In this document: positions 25,493 through 34,819 of the stretch, piece after piece
Position numbering within the stretch: position 1 is the stretch's first letter
Layout: every line of letters begins with the position of its first letter
DNA from: Neobittarella massiliensis (ex Bilen et al. 2018)
Lineage (GTDB): Bacteria > Bacillota > Clostridia > Oscillospirales > Ruminococcaceae
Length of the DNA stretch: 64,000 nt
Assembly: GCF_900289145.1 (NCBI RefSeq)
Contig: NZ_OKQO01000005.1
Coordinates: 186,001-250,000 of the forward strand
Direction: 5' to 3'
Position numbers and translations under genes: made by a program
Notes under the pieces: generated by a model
What the model saw: the letters and a program-made list of their open reading frames with translations, nothing else
The model's database searches: none
Told to the model about the DNA's origin: nothing

Positions 25493-27585
25493 GCTTTTGC
25501 CCCTCCTTTTTCGTCGCGGTCGGGCAGGCGAATATAGTTTTTATAGGTGGTGGGGGCCATCGCCAGCAGCTGGTCGTGAAAATCGCCGGGGGATGGGACA
25601 TCGGGGCGAAACACGTTCTGCAGCGGCAACACGTGGGCGGTGGGCTCGACCCCGGCGGTGTCGATGGCGGCCAGCTGGCCGGTAAAATCGAGCATCGCGT
25701 GCAGGTCGGCGGCTGTCTTCTCCCGCTCGGCGGGCGTCAGCTCCAGCATGGCCAGAGCGGCGACGGCGTCTACGTCTACCGCCGGGGCTGCCGGCGGCTG
25801 AGCGCCGCCGGCAGTGGGCCGGCCACCTTCCAGGTGCAGGGCGGCGAGCTGGGCGGCATCGACCCGACCCGGCGCGCCGGTGAGCGGACAGGCGGCGTCT
25901 TTGGATTTGGGGAAAGCGATGACATCGCGCAGTGAGGCGGCCCCCAGCAGCAGCATGGCCAGCCGGTCGAGGCCAAAGGCAAAACCGCCGTGAGGCGGGG
26001 CGCCGTAGCGGAAGGCCTCGATGAAAAAGCCGAAGCGCTGCTCGATCTGCTGCTGGGTGAAACCCAGCGCGGCGAACATCTGCCGCTGGATGTCGGGGCG
26101 GTGGATGCGCATGGAGCCGCTGCCCAGCTCGACGCCGTTGAGCACCACGTCGTAGGCCTGGGCCCGTACCCTGCCGGGATCGCTTTGCAGATAGGGCAGA
26201 TCTTGCTCGCAGGGCATCGTAAACGGGTGGTGGGTAGAGACCCAGCGCTTTTCCTCGGCAGAGTACTCGAACTGGGGAAAGTCGGTGACCAGCAAAAAGC
26301 GGTATTCGCCGGGGCGGCGCAGACCGAGCATATCGGCGACAGCCAGGCGCAGTGTGCCCAGTGTGCGGCGGACGGTGGCCAGATCGTCGGCACAAAAGAG
26401 GATGAAATCGCCGTTTTGGGCACCGGTAGCGGCGGTGATCGCGGCGATCTCCTCTGCAGTGAGGTACTTGGTGAGGATGGAGCAGACCTGGCCATCGGGG
26501 CGCAGGGAGAGCCAGGCCATACCGCCGGCGCCACAGCGGCGGGCGATGGTGGTGAGACGGTCGATCTGAGTGCGGGTAAAGGCGTCGCCGCCGGGTACAC
26601 AGATGGCCCGCACCACCCCGCCGCCGTCGCACACCCGGCGAAAGACCGAGAAGCGGCATTGGGCGGCGATAGCGGTGATATCGGTGATGGGCAGGCCAAA
26701 GCGGAGATCGGGTTTATCGCTGCCGTAGAGGTCCATCGCCTGCTGCCAGGTGAGATGGGGAAAAGGACTTTCGACCCGGATACCGGTCACCTCTTGCACC
26801 ACCGTTTTAAACAGGTCTTCGAGATGGGCGAGGATATCTTCCTGATCGACGAAGGAGAGCTCCATATCTACCTGGGTGAATTCGGGCTGACGGTCGGCCC
26901 GCAGGTCCTCATCGCGAAAACAGCGGGCTACCTGGTAGTAGCGGTCGAGGCCCCCCACCATGAGCAGCTGTTTAAACAGTTGCGGCGATTGGGGCAGCGC
27001 ATAGAAATCGCCGGGGTGGACCCGGCTGGGGACCAGGTAGTCGCGTGCGCCTTCGGGGGTGCTTTTGGTGAGGATGGGCGTCTCGACCTGCCAAAAGCCA
27101 TGGGCGTCGAGGTAGTTCTCGGTGGCGCGCTGCAGCTGGTGGCGAAAGCGCAGGTTGTGCTGCAGCTGCGGCCGCCGCAGATCGAGGTAGCGATAGCGCA
27201 GCCGCAGATCCTCCCGCACCGAGCCGGCCTGTTCAATAAAAAAGGGCAGCGTGTCGGCGGTGGAGAGCAGCTCCAACCGGGTGGCGCGCAGCTCGATGGT
27301 ACCGGTGGGCAGCTTGGGGTTGTAGGTCTCGGGGTCGCGGATACAGATGGGGCCCTGTACGGCGAGTACCGACTCGTTTTTCAGGTGCTCGGCCACGGCG
27401 AACTCGGCGGCCGAGAGATCGCGGCGGTCAAACACCACCTGTAGCAGGCCGGTGCGGTCGCGCAGGTCGATAAAGATGACGCCGCCCATGTCGCGGCGCG
27501 TTTGGGCCCAGCCGCAGGCGGTGACCGTTTGGCCCACCAGGTCCTCGGTAAGGGAGCCACCGTAGTGGCTGCGTTTTAGTTTCAC
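25489..27585 (-). CDS. aspS-gatC: fused aspartyl-tRNA synthetase - GatC
   Basis: A 698-residue single frame. Residues 1-590 are a full class II AspRS: N-terminal OB anticodon domain (GWAQTRRDMGGVIFIDLRDR), motif 2 FRDEDLRADRQPEFTQ, a bacterial GAD insert and motif 3 GLDRLAMLL. After an Ala/Pro linker (about 590-603) the tail reads as a complete GatC: VDAVAALAMLELTPAE, LAAIDTAGVEPTAHVLP, NVFRPDVPS. Fusion therefore joins aspartylation and transamidation, the indirect Asn-tRNA route. Start GTG 27585 is chosen because upstream in-frame residues fall in the T-box leader; an AAAGGCG precedes it. No separate gatC or asnS in the window. Anticodon discrimination cannot be judged by eye. Confidence 0.9.
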   Translation of the reverse strand: MKLKRSHYGGSLTEDLVGQTVTACGWAQTRRDMGGVIFIDLRDRTGLLQVVFDRRDLSAAEFAVAEHLKNESVLAVQGPICIRDPETYNPKLPTGTIELRATRLELLSTADTLPFFIEQAGSVREDLRLRYRYLDLRRPQLQHNLRFRHQLQRATENYLDAHGFWQVETPILTKSTPEGARDYLVPSRVHPGDFYALPQSPQLFKQLLMVGGLDRYYQVARCFRDEDLRADRQPEFTQVDMELSFVDQEDILAHLEDLFKTVVQEVTGIRVESPFPHLTWQQAMDLYGSDKPDLRFGLPITDITAIAAQCRFSVFRRVCDGGGVVRAICVPGGDAFTRTQIDRLTTIARRCGAGGMAWLSLRPDGQVCSILTKYLTAEEIAAITAATGAQNGDFILFCADDLATVRRTLGTLRLAVADMLGLRRPGEYRFLLVTDFPQFEYSAEEKRWVSTHHPFTMPCEQDLPYLQSDPGRVRAQAYDVVLNGVELGSGSMRIHRPDIQRQMFAALGFTQQQIEQRFGFFIEAFRYGAPPHGGFAFGLDRLAMLLLGAASLRDVIAFPKSKDAACPLTGAPGRVDAAQLAALHLEGGRPTAGGAQPPAAPAVDVDAVAALAMLELTPAEREKTAADLHAMLDFTGQLAAIDTAGVEPTAHVLPLQNVFRPDVPSPGDFHDQLLAMAPTTYKNYIRLPDRDEKGGAKA

Positions 27586-27723
27586 TGTCTCTTCACGCCT
27601 TTCTCTTTGGTGCTTGCCATACAAAGCGCCGGGGCGGCGGGAGATGATGGGCGGTGACGGGGCTGCCGCGACGAGCGCCGCGCCCGTAACAGACTGCTGG
27701 GGGCCGGAAATCGCGGGGCGAAC

Positions 27724-27770
27724 AAAAAAAGCCCGCCGACCCAAACAGATCTGTTTGGGACGACGAGCCT
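27724..27770 (-). terminator. T-box leader terminator
   Basis: On the minus strand AGGCTCGTCG plus CCCAAACAG pairs with CTGTTTGGG and the GGCGGGCT side (27731-27770), then seven T. This is the attenuator competed by the antiterminator that carries the T-box sequence. Confidence 0.9.
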
Positions 27771-28064
27771 ATGTGCTCACCGCGGTACCACCCAATGTGG
27801 CAGCCCCATGAGAAGCTGCCCCCTTATCCGGCACGGGCGCCATTTTTGAGGGCCGATGCCTGTTGGCTGTAACGCGCCAAACGCGGTCAAGTCTACTCGC
27901 TCTCGCTTTCGGTTGACAGCTCCGGGATGTTCTTCGGCCAGAAATCCGCGCTGCGATCGCACCCCCCGCAGCTCTCTGTGGCTACCATTCTGGCTTACTC
28001 TTCCCATCGTTGCTTTTGTATGGTAAAGATATTTATTTGGCGCCGGAGGTATGCTCCGACTATG
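27724..28064 (-). ncRNA. T-box riboswitch leader of the aspS-gatC/gatA/gatB operon
   Basis: The minus strand carries the T-box core TGGGTGGTACCGCG (complement of 27781-27794), a Stem I region starting near AACGATGGGAAGAGTA, and the terminator at 27724-27770. In the Stem I specifier position the RNA reads GAAGAACATCCCGGAGCT; the codon is likely AAC (Asn; complement of 27929-27931) with the overlapping GAA (Glu) forming GAAC. Uncharged tRNA would stabilise the antiterminator and switch the operon on. Specifier assignment is by analogy, not by a folded model. Confidence 0.85.
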
Positions 28065-28070
28065 GGTCAT

Positions 28071-28099
28071 ATGATAAGCTTGCGCGGGACATTTGTCAA
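28071..28099 (-). promoter_or_regulatory. sigma-A promoter of the T-box operon
   Basis: TTGACA (28094-28099) - 17 - TATCAT (28071-28076) on the minus strand. Predicted start near 28064. Confidence 0.85.
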
Positions 28100-28176
28100 T
28101 ATACAGAGAAAAGTTTGGCAAAAATAGACGGCGGCGCGCCCGGCGGTAGGGAGGTGCGTCGTGAAGAAAGCACAGA

Positions 28177-29235
28177 TTATGCGGGGCGAGCGGCGCGAAA
28201 ACGGCGGAGCAGATAGTTTTCTGCCCTGAACCACAGATACCCCACCAGACAGTTTAGGAGCAGTGCCGCGGGGAGGACACGGTAGTTGCCCACCCGGTTG
28301 CACAGCCAGATCTGCTTTTGGACCAGCGCCTGCAGCGGGCCGTAAAAGAGCATTTGGGATAAAAATATGTGGTACGACGCCTGACCGATTTCGCACAGGG
28401 GCCTAAAAACACGGTGGTGGCGCGCCAGGAACGACTCGTGCTGCAGTGCCCACCACACCACGGCAAACGCCAGCAAAGCGACCGGCAGCGACCTGGAGGT
28501 CCAGCGGTAAAAGAGCCTGGGGCTGTAGCCGAGATACCCAGTGGCCCCCAGAAAGAGCAGCCCGACAGCGGCGGCGAGATGCGGGAGATAGCTGCCGCGC
28601 AGCCGCTTCCCATACATGTATAGAGCCATGCCCAGCAGCGCGAACGGCAGGTGGCGAAAGCCCAGGATGCGGTAGAGGGCATCGTCTATATAGGTGCGGG
28701 CAAACACCTCGTAGAGCACTGCCAGCCCCAGCCCCGACACGGTGGCGACCAGCGGCATCTTTTTTATAAAGACATAGAGCAGCGGCGCGCACAACAGCAC
28801 CTGCAAAAAGGCCAATGGGTAATAGCTGCCGGGACCCCATCCGCCGTAAAAGACTGTGCTGTATAAAACGCTACGGGCAGAGGCTTTTAGGGCGTGTACA
28901 TCGAGCCCACCCGTTAAAAAGAGGAGCAGCACCTCGGCCGTCAGGCAGATACAGTAGGGCAGCAGTACACGGGTCAGCTTTTTACCCAGAACGGATCTGT
29001 CAAAGTGTTTTAAAAAGCCGCTGATCTGTGCTCTTTCTGCCGAGAGGAAAAAGGTATACCCGGTCATGACCATAAACACAGGCACTGCCAGGTCGAGCCA
29101 AAAAGGGGCCAGCAGGCGGTGGCGCTGTTCATCGGTAAAGGAAAAGTGGGTGATCACCACCATGAGTATAAAGATGGCCTTTAAGCAGTCGAGACTGTAG
29201 ACCCGCTTTGAATGCATTGTCGACTGATTTTGCAC
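28177..29235 (-). CDS. acyltransferase family 3 membrane protein (OafA/YrhL type)
   Basis: 352 residues, polytopic. It opens with the family block YSLDCLKAIFILMVVITHF, then the hydrophobic VPVFMVMTGYTFFLSAERAQ (residues about 56-75), and about ten hydrophobic segments. These proteins O-acylate cell-surface glycans, lipids or antibiotics. Start is ambiguous: the GTG at 29233-29235 and an ATG 6 codons in have no clear SD. It lies beyond the mreB terminator, so it is probably transcribed on its own. Acceptor unknown. Confidence 0.85.
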   Translation of the reverse strand: MQNQSTMHSKRVYSLDCLKAIFILMVVITHFSFTDEQRHRLLAPFWLDLAVPVFMVMTGYTFFLSAERAQISGFLKHFDRSVLGKKLTRVLLPYCICLTAEVLLLFLTGGLDVHALKASARSVLYSTVFYGGWGPGSYYPLAFLQVLLCAPLLYVFIKKMPLVATVSGLGLAVLYEVFARTYIDDALYRILGFRHLPFALLGMALYMYGKRLRGSYLPHLAAAVGLLFLGATGYLGYSPRLFYRWTSRSLPVALLAFAVVWWALQHESFLARHHRVFRPLCEIGQASYHIFLSQMLFYGPLQALVQKQIWLCNRVGNYRVLPAALLLNCLVGYLWFRAENYLLRRFRAARPA

Positions 29236-29272
29236 AGATTTTCATTCTTGTTAAAAGTGACCGCAAATCAAT

Positions 29273-29298
29273 AAAAAAGAGCCCTATTTCTAGGGCTC
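29273..29298 (-). terminator. terminator after mreB
   Basis: GAGCCCTA/TAGGGCTC stem (29279-29298) and six T on the minus strand. Confidence 0.88.
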
Positions 29299-29333
29299 GA
29301 TACGCTTTGTAAAGGAGAACGAAAATCTGTACT

Positions 29334-30341
29334 TTAATAGTCGCTGCTGTAGGAGAGCGAGTAGCCGTCGGCAATGAGGTCGAGAGCCATACCGGTGCCG
29401 ATAGCCACGCAGTCGATGGGGTTCTCGGACACCCGGCACTGCACGCCGGTCTCGCCGGAGATGAGCTCGGGCAGGCCCTTGATAAGGCTGCCGCCGCCGG
29501 TGAGCAGGATACCGTCTTCCAGAATATCGCCCACCAGTTCGGGCGGGGTCTTTTCCAGCACGCCTTTGACAGCCACCACCAGCGTCATGGCGAACTCGTT
29601 TAAGGTGGGGATGAACTCGTCGGAGGTGACGGTGATCTTGACCGGCAGGCCGGTCTCGAGGCTGCGGCCCTTGATCTCCATCTCGGTATCTTCCATCACC
29701 TTTTTGACCGAGCCGATCTCTTTTTTGAGGCGCTCAGCGGTCTTTTCGCCGATGAGCACCTTGTGGTTGAGACGCACATACTGGATGATGCGGTCATCGA
29801 ACTGGGTACCGGCACATTTGACCGAGGTGGAATCGACCACGTCGTTTAAAGAGATGACGGCGATGTCGGCGGTGCCGCCGCCGATATCCACCACCATGCG
29901 GCCGCGCGGCAGCGAGATATCTACCCCACTGCCCAGGGCGGCGGCGATGGGCTCCTCGACCAAAAAGGTTTTGCGGGCACCGGCGGAGAGCGCGGCATTG
30001 ACCGCGGCCCGGGCCTCGACATTGGTGACTGCCGAGGGGACACAGATGGCCACCTTGGGCTTGACCACATAGGAGGAGGACACCTTTTTGATAAAGTATT
30101 TGACGATCTCCTCGGTCATGTCGATATCGGAGATGACACCGTTTTGCAGCGGGCGCTCCACCACGATGTGGGCTGGGGTCTTGCCGGCCATCTCGTACGC
30201 CTTTTGGCCGATGGCCAGCACGCTGTCTGTTTTTTTGTTGACGGCCACTACCGAGGGCTCTTTGCTGACGATGCCTTTGCCCACTACGTAGATGATGATG
30301 GAGGTGGTACCCAGATCGATACCGATGTCGTAATTTGCCAT
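29334..30341 (-). CDS. mreB: rod-shape actin-like protein MreB/Mbl
   Basis: 335 residues. Bacterial actin of the MreB/Mbl group: N-terminal phosphate loop DLGTTSIIIYV, second phosphate loop VVDIGGGTADIAVISL, and adenosine motif LTGGGSLIKGLPELIS. It forms membrane filaments that direct lateral wall synthesis. ATG follows GAGGAG. It is the last gene of recD2-comF-mreB, not beside mreC/mreD, which suggests an Mbl/MreBH-type paralogue rather than the mreBCD-linked copy; paralogue typing needs phylogeny. Confidence 0.93.
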   Translation of the reverse strand: MANYDIGIDLGTTSIIIYVVGKGIVSKEPSVVAVNKKTDSVLAIGQKAYEMAGKTPAHIVVERPLQNGVISDIDMTEEIVKYFIKKVSSSYVVKPKVAICVPSAVTNVEARAAVNAALSAGARKTFLVEEPIAAALGSGVDISLPRGRMVVDIGGGTADIAVISLNDVVDSTSVKCAGTQFDDRIIQYVRLNHKVLIGEKTAERLKKEIGSVKKVMEDTEMEIKGRSLETGLPVKITVTSDEFIPTLNEFAMTLVVAVKGVLEKTPPELVGDILEDGILLTGGGSLIKGLPELISGETGVQCRVSENPIDCVAIGTGMALDLIADGYSLSYSSDY

Positions 30342-30436
30342 GCGCTTAAACTCCTCTATAGACTGGGGGGCGGTGGGACCGCCCCGCGCTTATTGTGCGG
30401 TGTGAACAGCCCGCGGGAAAGCGGGCCGTGTGGGTA

Positions 30437-31156
30437 CTATGCGCCATCGGGGAGCTTGTCCCCTTTTTGCAGCGCGGCAGCGGCACAGCACAGGTAGACC
30501 TGTCTGCAGCCCCGCACCCGCAGCATTTTGGCACATTCACCGGCAGTGGCGCCGGTGGTGAGGATATCGTCGACCAGCAGTACCGCCCGGCCCCGCACCC
30601 GCTGCGGGTCTTTTACCTCGAACGCGCCCAACAGATTGGCGCTGCGCGCCAGCTTGGGCAGAGTATGCTGGGCCGCCGTGGGGTAGATCTTTTTGAGCAG
30701 ATCGCCCCAAAAGGGCAGCCCCAGCTGAGAGGCCAACTGCCGGGCCAGCACCGCCGCGTGGTCGTACCCCTTTTGGCGGCGCTTTTGGGGCGACATGGGC
30801 ACCGCCGTTACCGCGGCGATATCGCCCAGGGGCAGGTGCGCCCGCGCACAGGCGGCCATATAGACGGCCAATGCGCGACCGCTGCCGGCGCGGCCGGAGA
30901 ATTTGTACCGTCCCAGCGCCCGCTGCACCTCTCCCCGGTAGATAAACGGGGCCACGTCTTTTTCGACATAGGGCAGTGTGCGGCCAAAATAGGCGAAAAT
31001 ACCCCTTTGATTTATTGTATCGGAAAGCCGCGATTTTTGCAAATCGCAGTCGGGGCAGATCACCTGCCCGCCGGGGATTGGTCGGTCGCAAAAGGGGCAC
31101 AGATCGGGGTAGAAAAAACGCAGCAGCGCCGCGGCGACACTTTTGACGTGCGAGAT
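30437..31156 (-). CDS. comF: ComF-family phosphoribosyltransferase-like protein, probable AUC start
   Basis: ComF-type protein of about 239 residues: a zinc finger (CPFCDRPI...ICPDCD), central YKFSGRAGSGRALAVYMA, TAVPMSPQKRRQKGYDH, and the PRPP loop VLLVDDILTTGATAGECA. Competence-associated ComFC is the best-known member. In this frame no ATG, GTG or TTG occurs between the upstream stop (31241-31243) and GTG 31061-31063, which would remove the first half of the zinc finger. The ATC at 31154-31156 follows GGAGG by 8 nt, so I take it as the start. Between recD2 and mreB. See findings. Confidence 0.72.
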   Translation of the reverse strand: MSHVKSVAAALLRFFYPDLCPFCDRPIPGGQVICPDCDLQKSRLSDTINQRGIFAYFGRTLPYVEKDVAPFIYRGEVQRALGRYKFSGRAGSGRALAVYMAACARAHLPLGDIAAVTAVPMSPQKRRQKGYDHAAVLARQLASQLGLPFWGDLLKKIYPTAAQHTLPKLARSANLLGAFEVKDPQRVRGRAVLLVDDILTTGATAGECAKMLRVRGCRQVYLCCAAAALQKGDKLPDGA

Positions 31157-31247
31157 CGCGAGCCCCTCCCCTCTTTTATGTAGGCTGCCCCAAAAATATA
31201 GGCGGCAGGCCGGGCGGTGAAAATGTGGCCGGCACGGACTTCACCTG

Positions 31248-33452
31248 CTAATCCATAATATCGTGGATAAAGGCGCCCAGGCCGCTGTAGCGCAGCGTTT
31301 TGCGGTTATTTTCGACCATCATGGACACCGCCTGCGGACTTCCCACCATCACCAGCAGCTTTTTGGCGCGGGTGACGGCAGTATACAGCAGGTTGCGGTA
31401 GTAGAGCTTGGGATTGGGCTCGAGCAGCGAGAGAATGACCACATCGAACTCGCTGCCCTGGCTCTTGTGCACGGTGACAGCGTAAGCCAGCTCGATCTCG
31501 CGCAACATGTCGGCGGTGTAGGTGGCGGTCTTTTCCTCATCGAAGAGGATCTGCACCAGACCGTCGCGGCGGTCGATGTGGGTGATGAGGCCCATATCGC
31601 CGTTGAAGATACCGGTCCCTTTTTCGCCGTCGGACTTTTTGTAGAGGATATCGTAGTTGTTTTTGGTCTGCATGACCTTATCGCCCACCCGAAAGGAAAA
31701 GCCCATGCTCTTGATCTCGGGCTTGTCCGGCGCGGGGGGGTTTAGCCGCTCGCGCAGCTGCAGATTGAGGTTTTCACAGCCGCAGAGGCCCCGCCGCCCG
31801 GGGGACAGGATCTGGATGTCGCCGGGAGAGACCCCGTAGGCTGCCGGCAGGCGGCGGGCGATGAGGTCCTCGATGAGCTGCAGGCCGCCGGCTTTGCCGG
31901 GGGCGCGGAGAAAGAAAAAGTCGCTGTCGCGGCGGGAGAGATCGGGCAGTTGGCCGGTGAGGATCTGGTGGGCGCTGGTGACGATGGCGCTCTGGGCCGC
32001 CTGGCGAAAGATGTGGGACAGACGAATGGTGGCAAAGCAGCCGCTGTCGATGATGTCTTTGAGCAGGTTGCCCGGCCCCACCGAGGGCAGCTGATCGTAG
32101 TCGCCCACGAGCACCAGTTTGCAGGTGAGCTTCATGGCTCGCAGCAGCGCCTCCAGCAGCAGCACGTCGACCATGGAGGCCTCGTCTAAAATGAGCACGT
32201 CGCAGTCGAGCAGGTCGTCTTCCCCTTTGGAGAAAGAGAGCGTGCCGTCTTTTTGATAGCCGGCCTCCAGCAGGCGGTGGATGGTCTTGGCCTCGGACCC
32301 GCACAGGTCGGTCATGCGCTTGGCGGCGCGGCCGGTGGGGGCGCACAGCGCCACCTTTTTGCCGTCTTCCTCGAACAGCGAGATCATGGCGGCCATGGTG
32401 GTGGTCTTGCCGGTACCGGGACCGCCGGTAAGCACCACAAAGCCCTGACGCATGGCGCTGGAGATGGCCTGCCGCTGGCTGTCGGCGTAGGTGATATCCA
32501 GCTTTTTTTCCTGGGCGGCGATGGCCTTATCCCACTTGGTGCCGCTATCGGGCATGACCGCGGTCATCATCTGCAGACGGGTGGCGATATACCCCTCGGC
32601 CCGGTAGAGATCGGGCAAAAAGACCATGCTCTTACCGCGGACCATGTACTCGACCAGATCGTTTTCCTCCAGCATGGCCGCCAGCACCTGGGCCACCGGC
32701 TCCTCCTCGAGGGCGATATAGTCTGTGGCCACCTGCAGCAGGCGGCTCTTGGGCAGGCAGGTGTGGCCGTTTTGCAGGTTGTGGCGCAGCACGAACTCCA
32801 GAGCGGCGCGGATGCGCTCGGGCGCCGAGAGCGGCATTTGCAGCTGGCGGGCGATATCGTCGGCGCGGTCGAAGGAGATGCCGATAAAGTCGCAGCAGAG
32901 GCGGTAGGGGTTTTGGGTGACGATCTCCTGGGCCATAGCGCCCCACATCTTCCAGACGCGGATGCTCTCGGCCGGGGTGAGGCCGTACTGGGTGAGGAAG
33001 GCCATGACCGTGCGGATACCGAAGATGCGCTTGTACTCCTCGCCGATCTGCTCGGCTTTTTTGGGGGTGATGCCCCGCACGGCGCACAGCCGCTGCGGCT
33101 CGCGCTCGATGACCTCCAGCGTATTCGCGCCGAATTCGTCGACGATACGGCGGGCCATGACCGGGCCAATGCCTTTGATGGCGCCGGAGGCCAGATACTT
33201 GAGCAGCGCGCCGGTGGTGGCCGGCAGCCGGGTGGTGCAGAGACTGGCCTTGAACTGGCGGCCAAAAGTGGGGTGATTGACAAAGCAGCCGGTGAGCTCT
33301 ACCTCTTCGCCCTGATGGACGTCGGGGAACTCTCCCACGGCGGTGAGCAGTTCGTCTTGATACTCGATATCGATGACGGCAAAGCCGTTTTCTTCGTTTT
33401 TATAGATGACACCTTCGACGGTGCCGGAGATCTGGATCAGCGGTTGTTCCAT
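31248..33452 (-). CDS. recD2: RecD2-type ATP-dependent helicase
   Basis: 734 residues of the RecD2 (YrrC) 5'-3' helicase, independent of RecBC. The N-terminal region has helix-hairpin-helix-like IKGIGPVMARRIVDEFG, then the helicase core: motif I TGGPGTGKTTTMA, motif II DEASMVDVLL, and the C-terminal VHKSQGSEFDVV and AVTRAKKLLV motifs. The family acts in replication-fork repair. ATG start. It heads a recD2-comF-mreB run with comF 91 bases downstream. Confidence 0.95.
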   Translation of the reverse strand: MEQPLIQISGTVEGVIYKNEENGFAVIDIEYQDELLTAVGEFPDVHQGEEVELTGCFVNHPTFGRQFKASLCTTRLPATTGALLKYLASGAIKGIGPVMARRIVDEFGANTLEVIEREPQRLCAVRGITPKKAEQIGEEYKRIFGIRTVMAFLTQYGLTPAESIRVWKMWGAMAQEIVTQNPYRLCCDFIGISFDRADDIARQLQMPLSAPERIRAALEFVLRHNLQNGHTCLPKSRLLQVATDYIALEEEPVAQVLAAMLEENDLVEYMVRGKSMVFLPDLYRAEGYIATRLQMMTAVMPDSGTKWDKAIAAQEKKLDITYADSQRQAISSAMRQGFVVLTGGPGTGKTTTMAAMISLFEEDGKKVALCAPTGRAAKRMTDLCGSEAKTIHRLLEAGYQKDGTLSFSKGEDDLLDCDVLILDEASMVDVLLLEALLRAMKLTCKLVLVGDYDQLPSVGPGNLLKDIIDSGCFATIRLSHIFRQAAQSAIVTSAHQILTGQLPDLSRRDSDFFFLRAPGKAGGLQLIEDLIARRLPAAYGVSPGDIQILSPGRRGLCGCENLNLQLRERLNPPAPDKPEIKSMGFSFRVGDKVMQTKNNYDILYKKSDGEKGTGIFNGDMGLITHIDRRDGLVQILFDEEKTATYTADMLREIELAYAVTVHKSQGSEFDVVILSLLEPNPKLYYRNLLYTAVTRAKKLLVMVGSPQAVSMMVENNRKTLRYSGLGAFIHDIMD

Positions 33453-33605
33453 GGCGCCCCCTGTGACTGCGCTGTAGGTGAGATTTTGGCCGCCCGCACC
33501 GGCGGCCGCACAGCATCGTATACAGGTACAGTATACCCATTTCGCCGTCGCTTTGCAAACGTTCGTTTTGCCCTCCGCCGACTGGGGCGGAACACAGCCG
33601 GGCCC

Positions 33606-33953
33606 TCACGGCCGCACCACCCGCCCGGAGGCGAGATCGGGCAGCTGGGTGGCGGAGAGCACCTGCAGCTGCATGGGGCAATCGGCCAGAAAGCGGCGCA
33701 GCACCTGGTCGCATTCACCGGTGAGCGGCTTTTCGGCCAGCAGGTAGACCTGGCAGCGAAAGCAGCTGTACTCCTGTGTGTTTTTTAAATTGTGGAGGAT
33801 GTTCTCGAGGTCGCGCTCATTCCCCTGCAGCGGCAGCATCAGCGTGAGCTGCCGGCGGCGGCAACTGTCGAGCCGGTCGCCCAACATGCGCACCACCTCC
33901 CACAAGCCCAGCGCCGCCAGCACCACCAAAAACAGCATCGTGATCAGTTTCAT
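33606..33953 (-). CDS. small membrane-anchored protein of unknown function
   Basis: 115 residues. One N-terminal membrane helix (LITMLFLVVLAALGLWEVV) followed by a basic CRRRQ stretch and a mixed alpha/beta tail containing FRCQVYLLAEKPLTGECDQV. No family recognised. ATG follows GGGGG. Upstream neighbour of recD2, 153 bases away, so joint transcription is possible. Confidence 0.6.
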   Translation of the reverse strand: MKLITMLFLVVLAALGLWEVVRMLGDRLDSCRRRQLTLMLPLQGNERDLENILHNLKNTQEYSCFRCQVYLLAEKPLTGECDQVLRRFLADCPMQLQVLSATQLPDLASGRVVRP

Positions 33954-34176
33954 GACAAGAGCCCCCTATCTTAAAAATTCTACCCATTCTATGAAAACAG
34001 AAGAAAAAGGGTCACTCCCAGACCGATTTGTGGCTTTTCTTTTATGGGCCGCCGCGCTACAATGGGGGAAAGCGGATACCGTATGTATCGTGTACACCGG
34101 CAACGCGCCGGGGGCTGTTCGGGCTTTGGCGGAGCCGGGACCTCCCGACGGCAGGCAGAACCGGGGGAGGGCAAAT

Positions 34177-34653
34177 ATGGACCGAGAGATCGCGCTGCGG
34201 CCGGTGGATGAACACAACCGGGCGCAGGTGCTGGCGCTGCGGGTAGAAAAGAGCCAGCAGAACTTTATCGAGACCACTGCCCGCTGCCTGCAGGAGGCGG
34301 CAGAGCTGGCGCTGTGGAGACCGCTGGCGGTATGCGCCGGCGAAACGGTGGTGGGCTTTTGCATGTATGGGTTGTGGGAAAAAGAGGGGCCTGGCGGCCG
34401 CCTGTGGATGGACCGGCTGCTCATCGACCAGCGGTATCAGGGCCGGGGCTACGGGCGGGCGGCGCTGAGAGCGGTGCTGCGGCGCATGGCCGACGAGTAC
34501 CCCCGGCACCGGCACATCTACCTGAGCCTGTACCGAGACAACACTGCTGCCACTGCGCTGTACCAGTCGCTGGGCTTTGTGTTTACCGGCGAGCGGGACC
34601 ACAAAGGCGAATTTCTGATGCGCATCGACCGGGCACAAGTGCTGGCCCTGTAG
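34177..34653 (+). CDS. GNAT acetyltransferase, BltD/PaiA-like (polyamine type)
   Basis: 158 residues. The order of motifs matches Bacillus spermidine/spermine acetyltransferases: N-terminal LRPVDEHNRAQVLALRV, then VGFCMYGLWEKEG, the acetyl-CoA loop YQGRGYGRAALRAV, NTAATALYQSLGFVFTGE and a DHKGEF tail. A polyamine substrate is inferred. ATG at 34177 follows GGGGGAGGG. Ends before the shared terminator at 34692-34753. Confidence 0.82.
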   Translation: MDREIALRPVDEHNRAQVLALRVEKSQQNFIETTARCLQEAAELALWRPLAVCAGETVVGFCMYGLWEKEGPGGRLWMDRLLIDQRYQGRGYGRAALRAVLRRMADEYPRHRHIYLSLYRDNTAATALYQSLGFVFTGERDHKGEFLMRIDRAQVLAL

Positions 34654-34691
34654 TGTGCGCCGTATGCGCCCGGTCCCACAGATACGGCCAC

Positions 34692-34753
34692 AAAAAAGAG
34701 AGCACCTGGGGCGGGCAGACAGTTTCTGCGCCGCGGCCGGGTGCTCTCTTTTT
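34692..34753. terminator. bidirectional terminator between GNAT and metK
   Basis: AAAAAAGAGAGCACC (34692-34706) pairs with GGTGCTCTCTTTTT (34740-34753). Confidence 0.85.
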
Positions 34754-34819
34754 GATCTCTTATATTTTTGTTTCAGGGGCTGCGATGTTTTTGGGGAGAT
34801 GTAAGTTGGGAGAAGCGCA

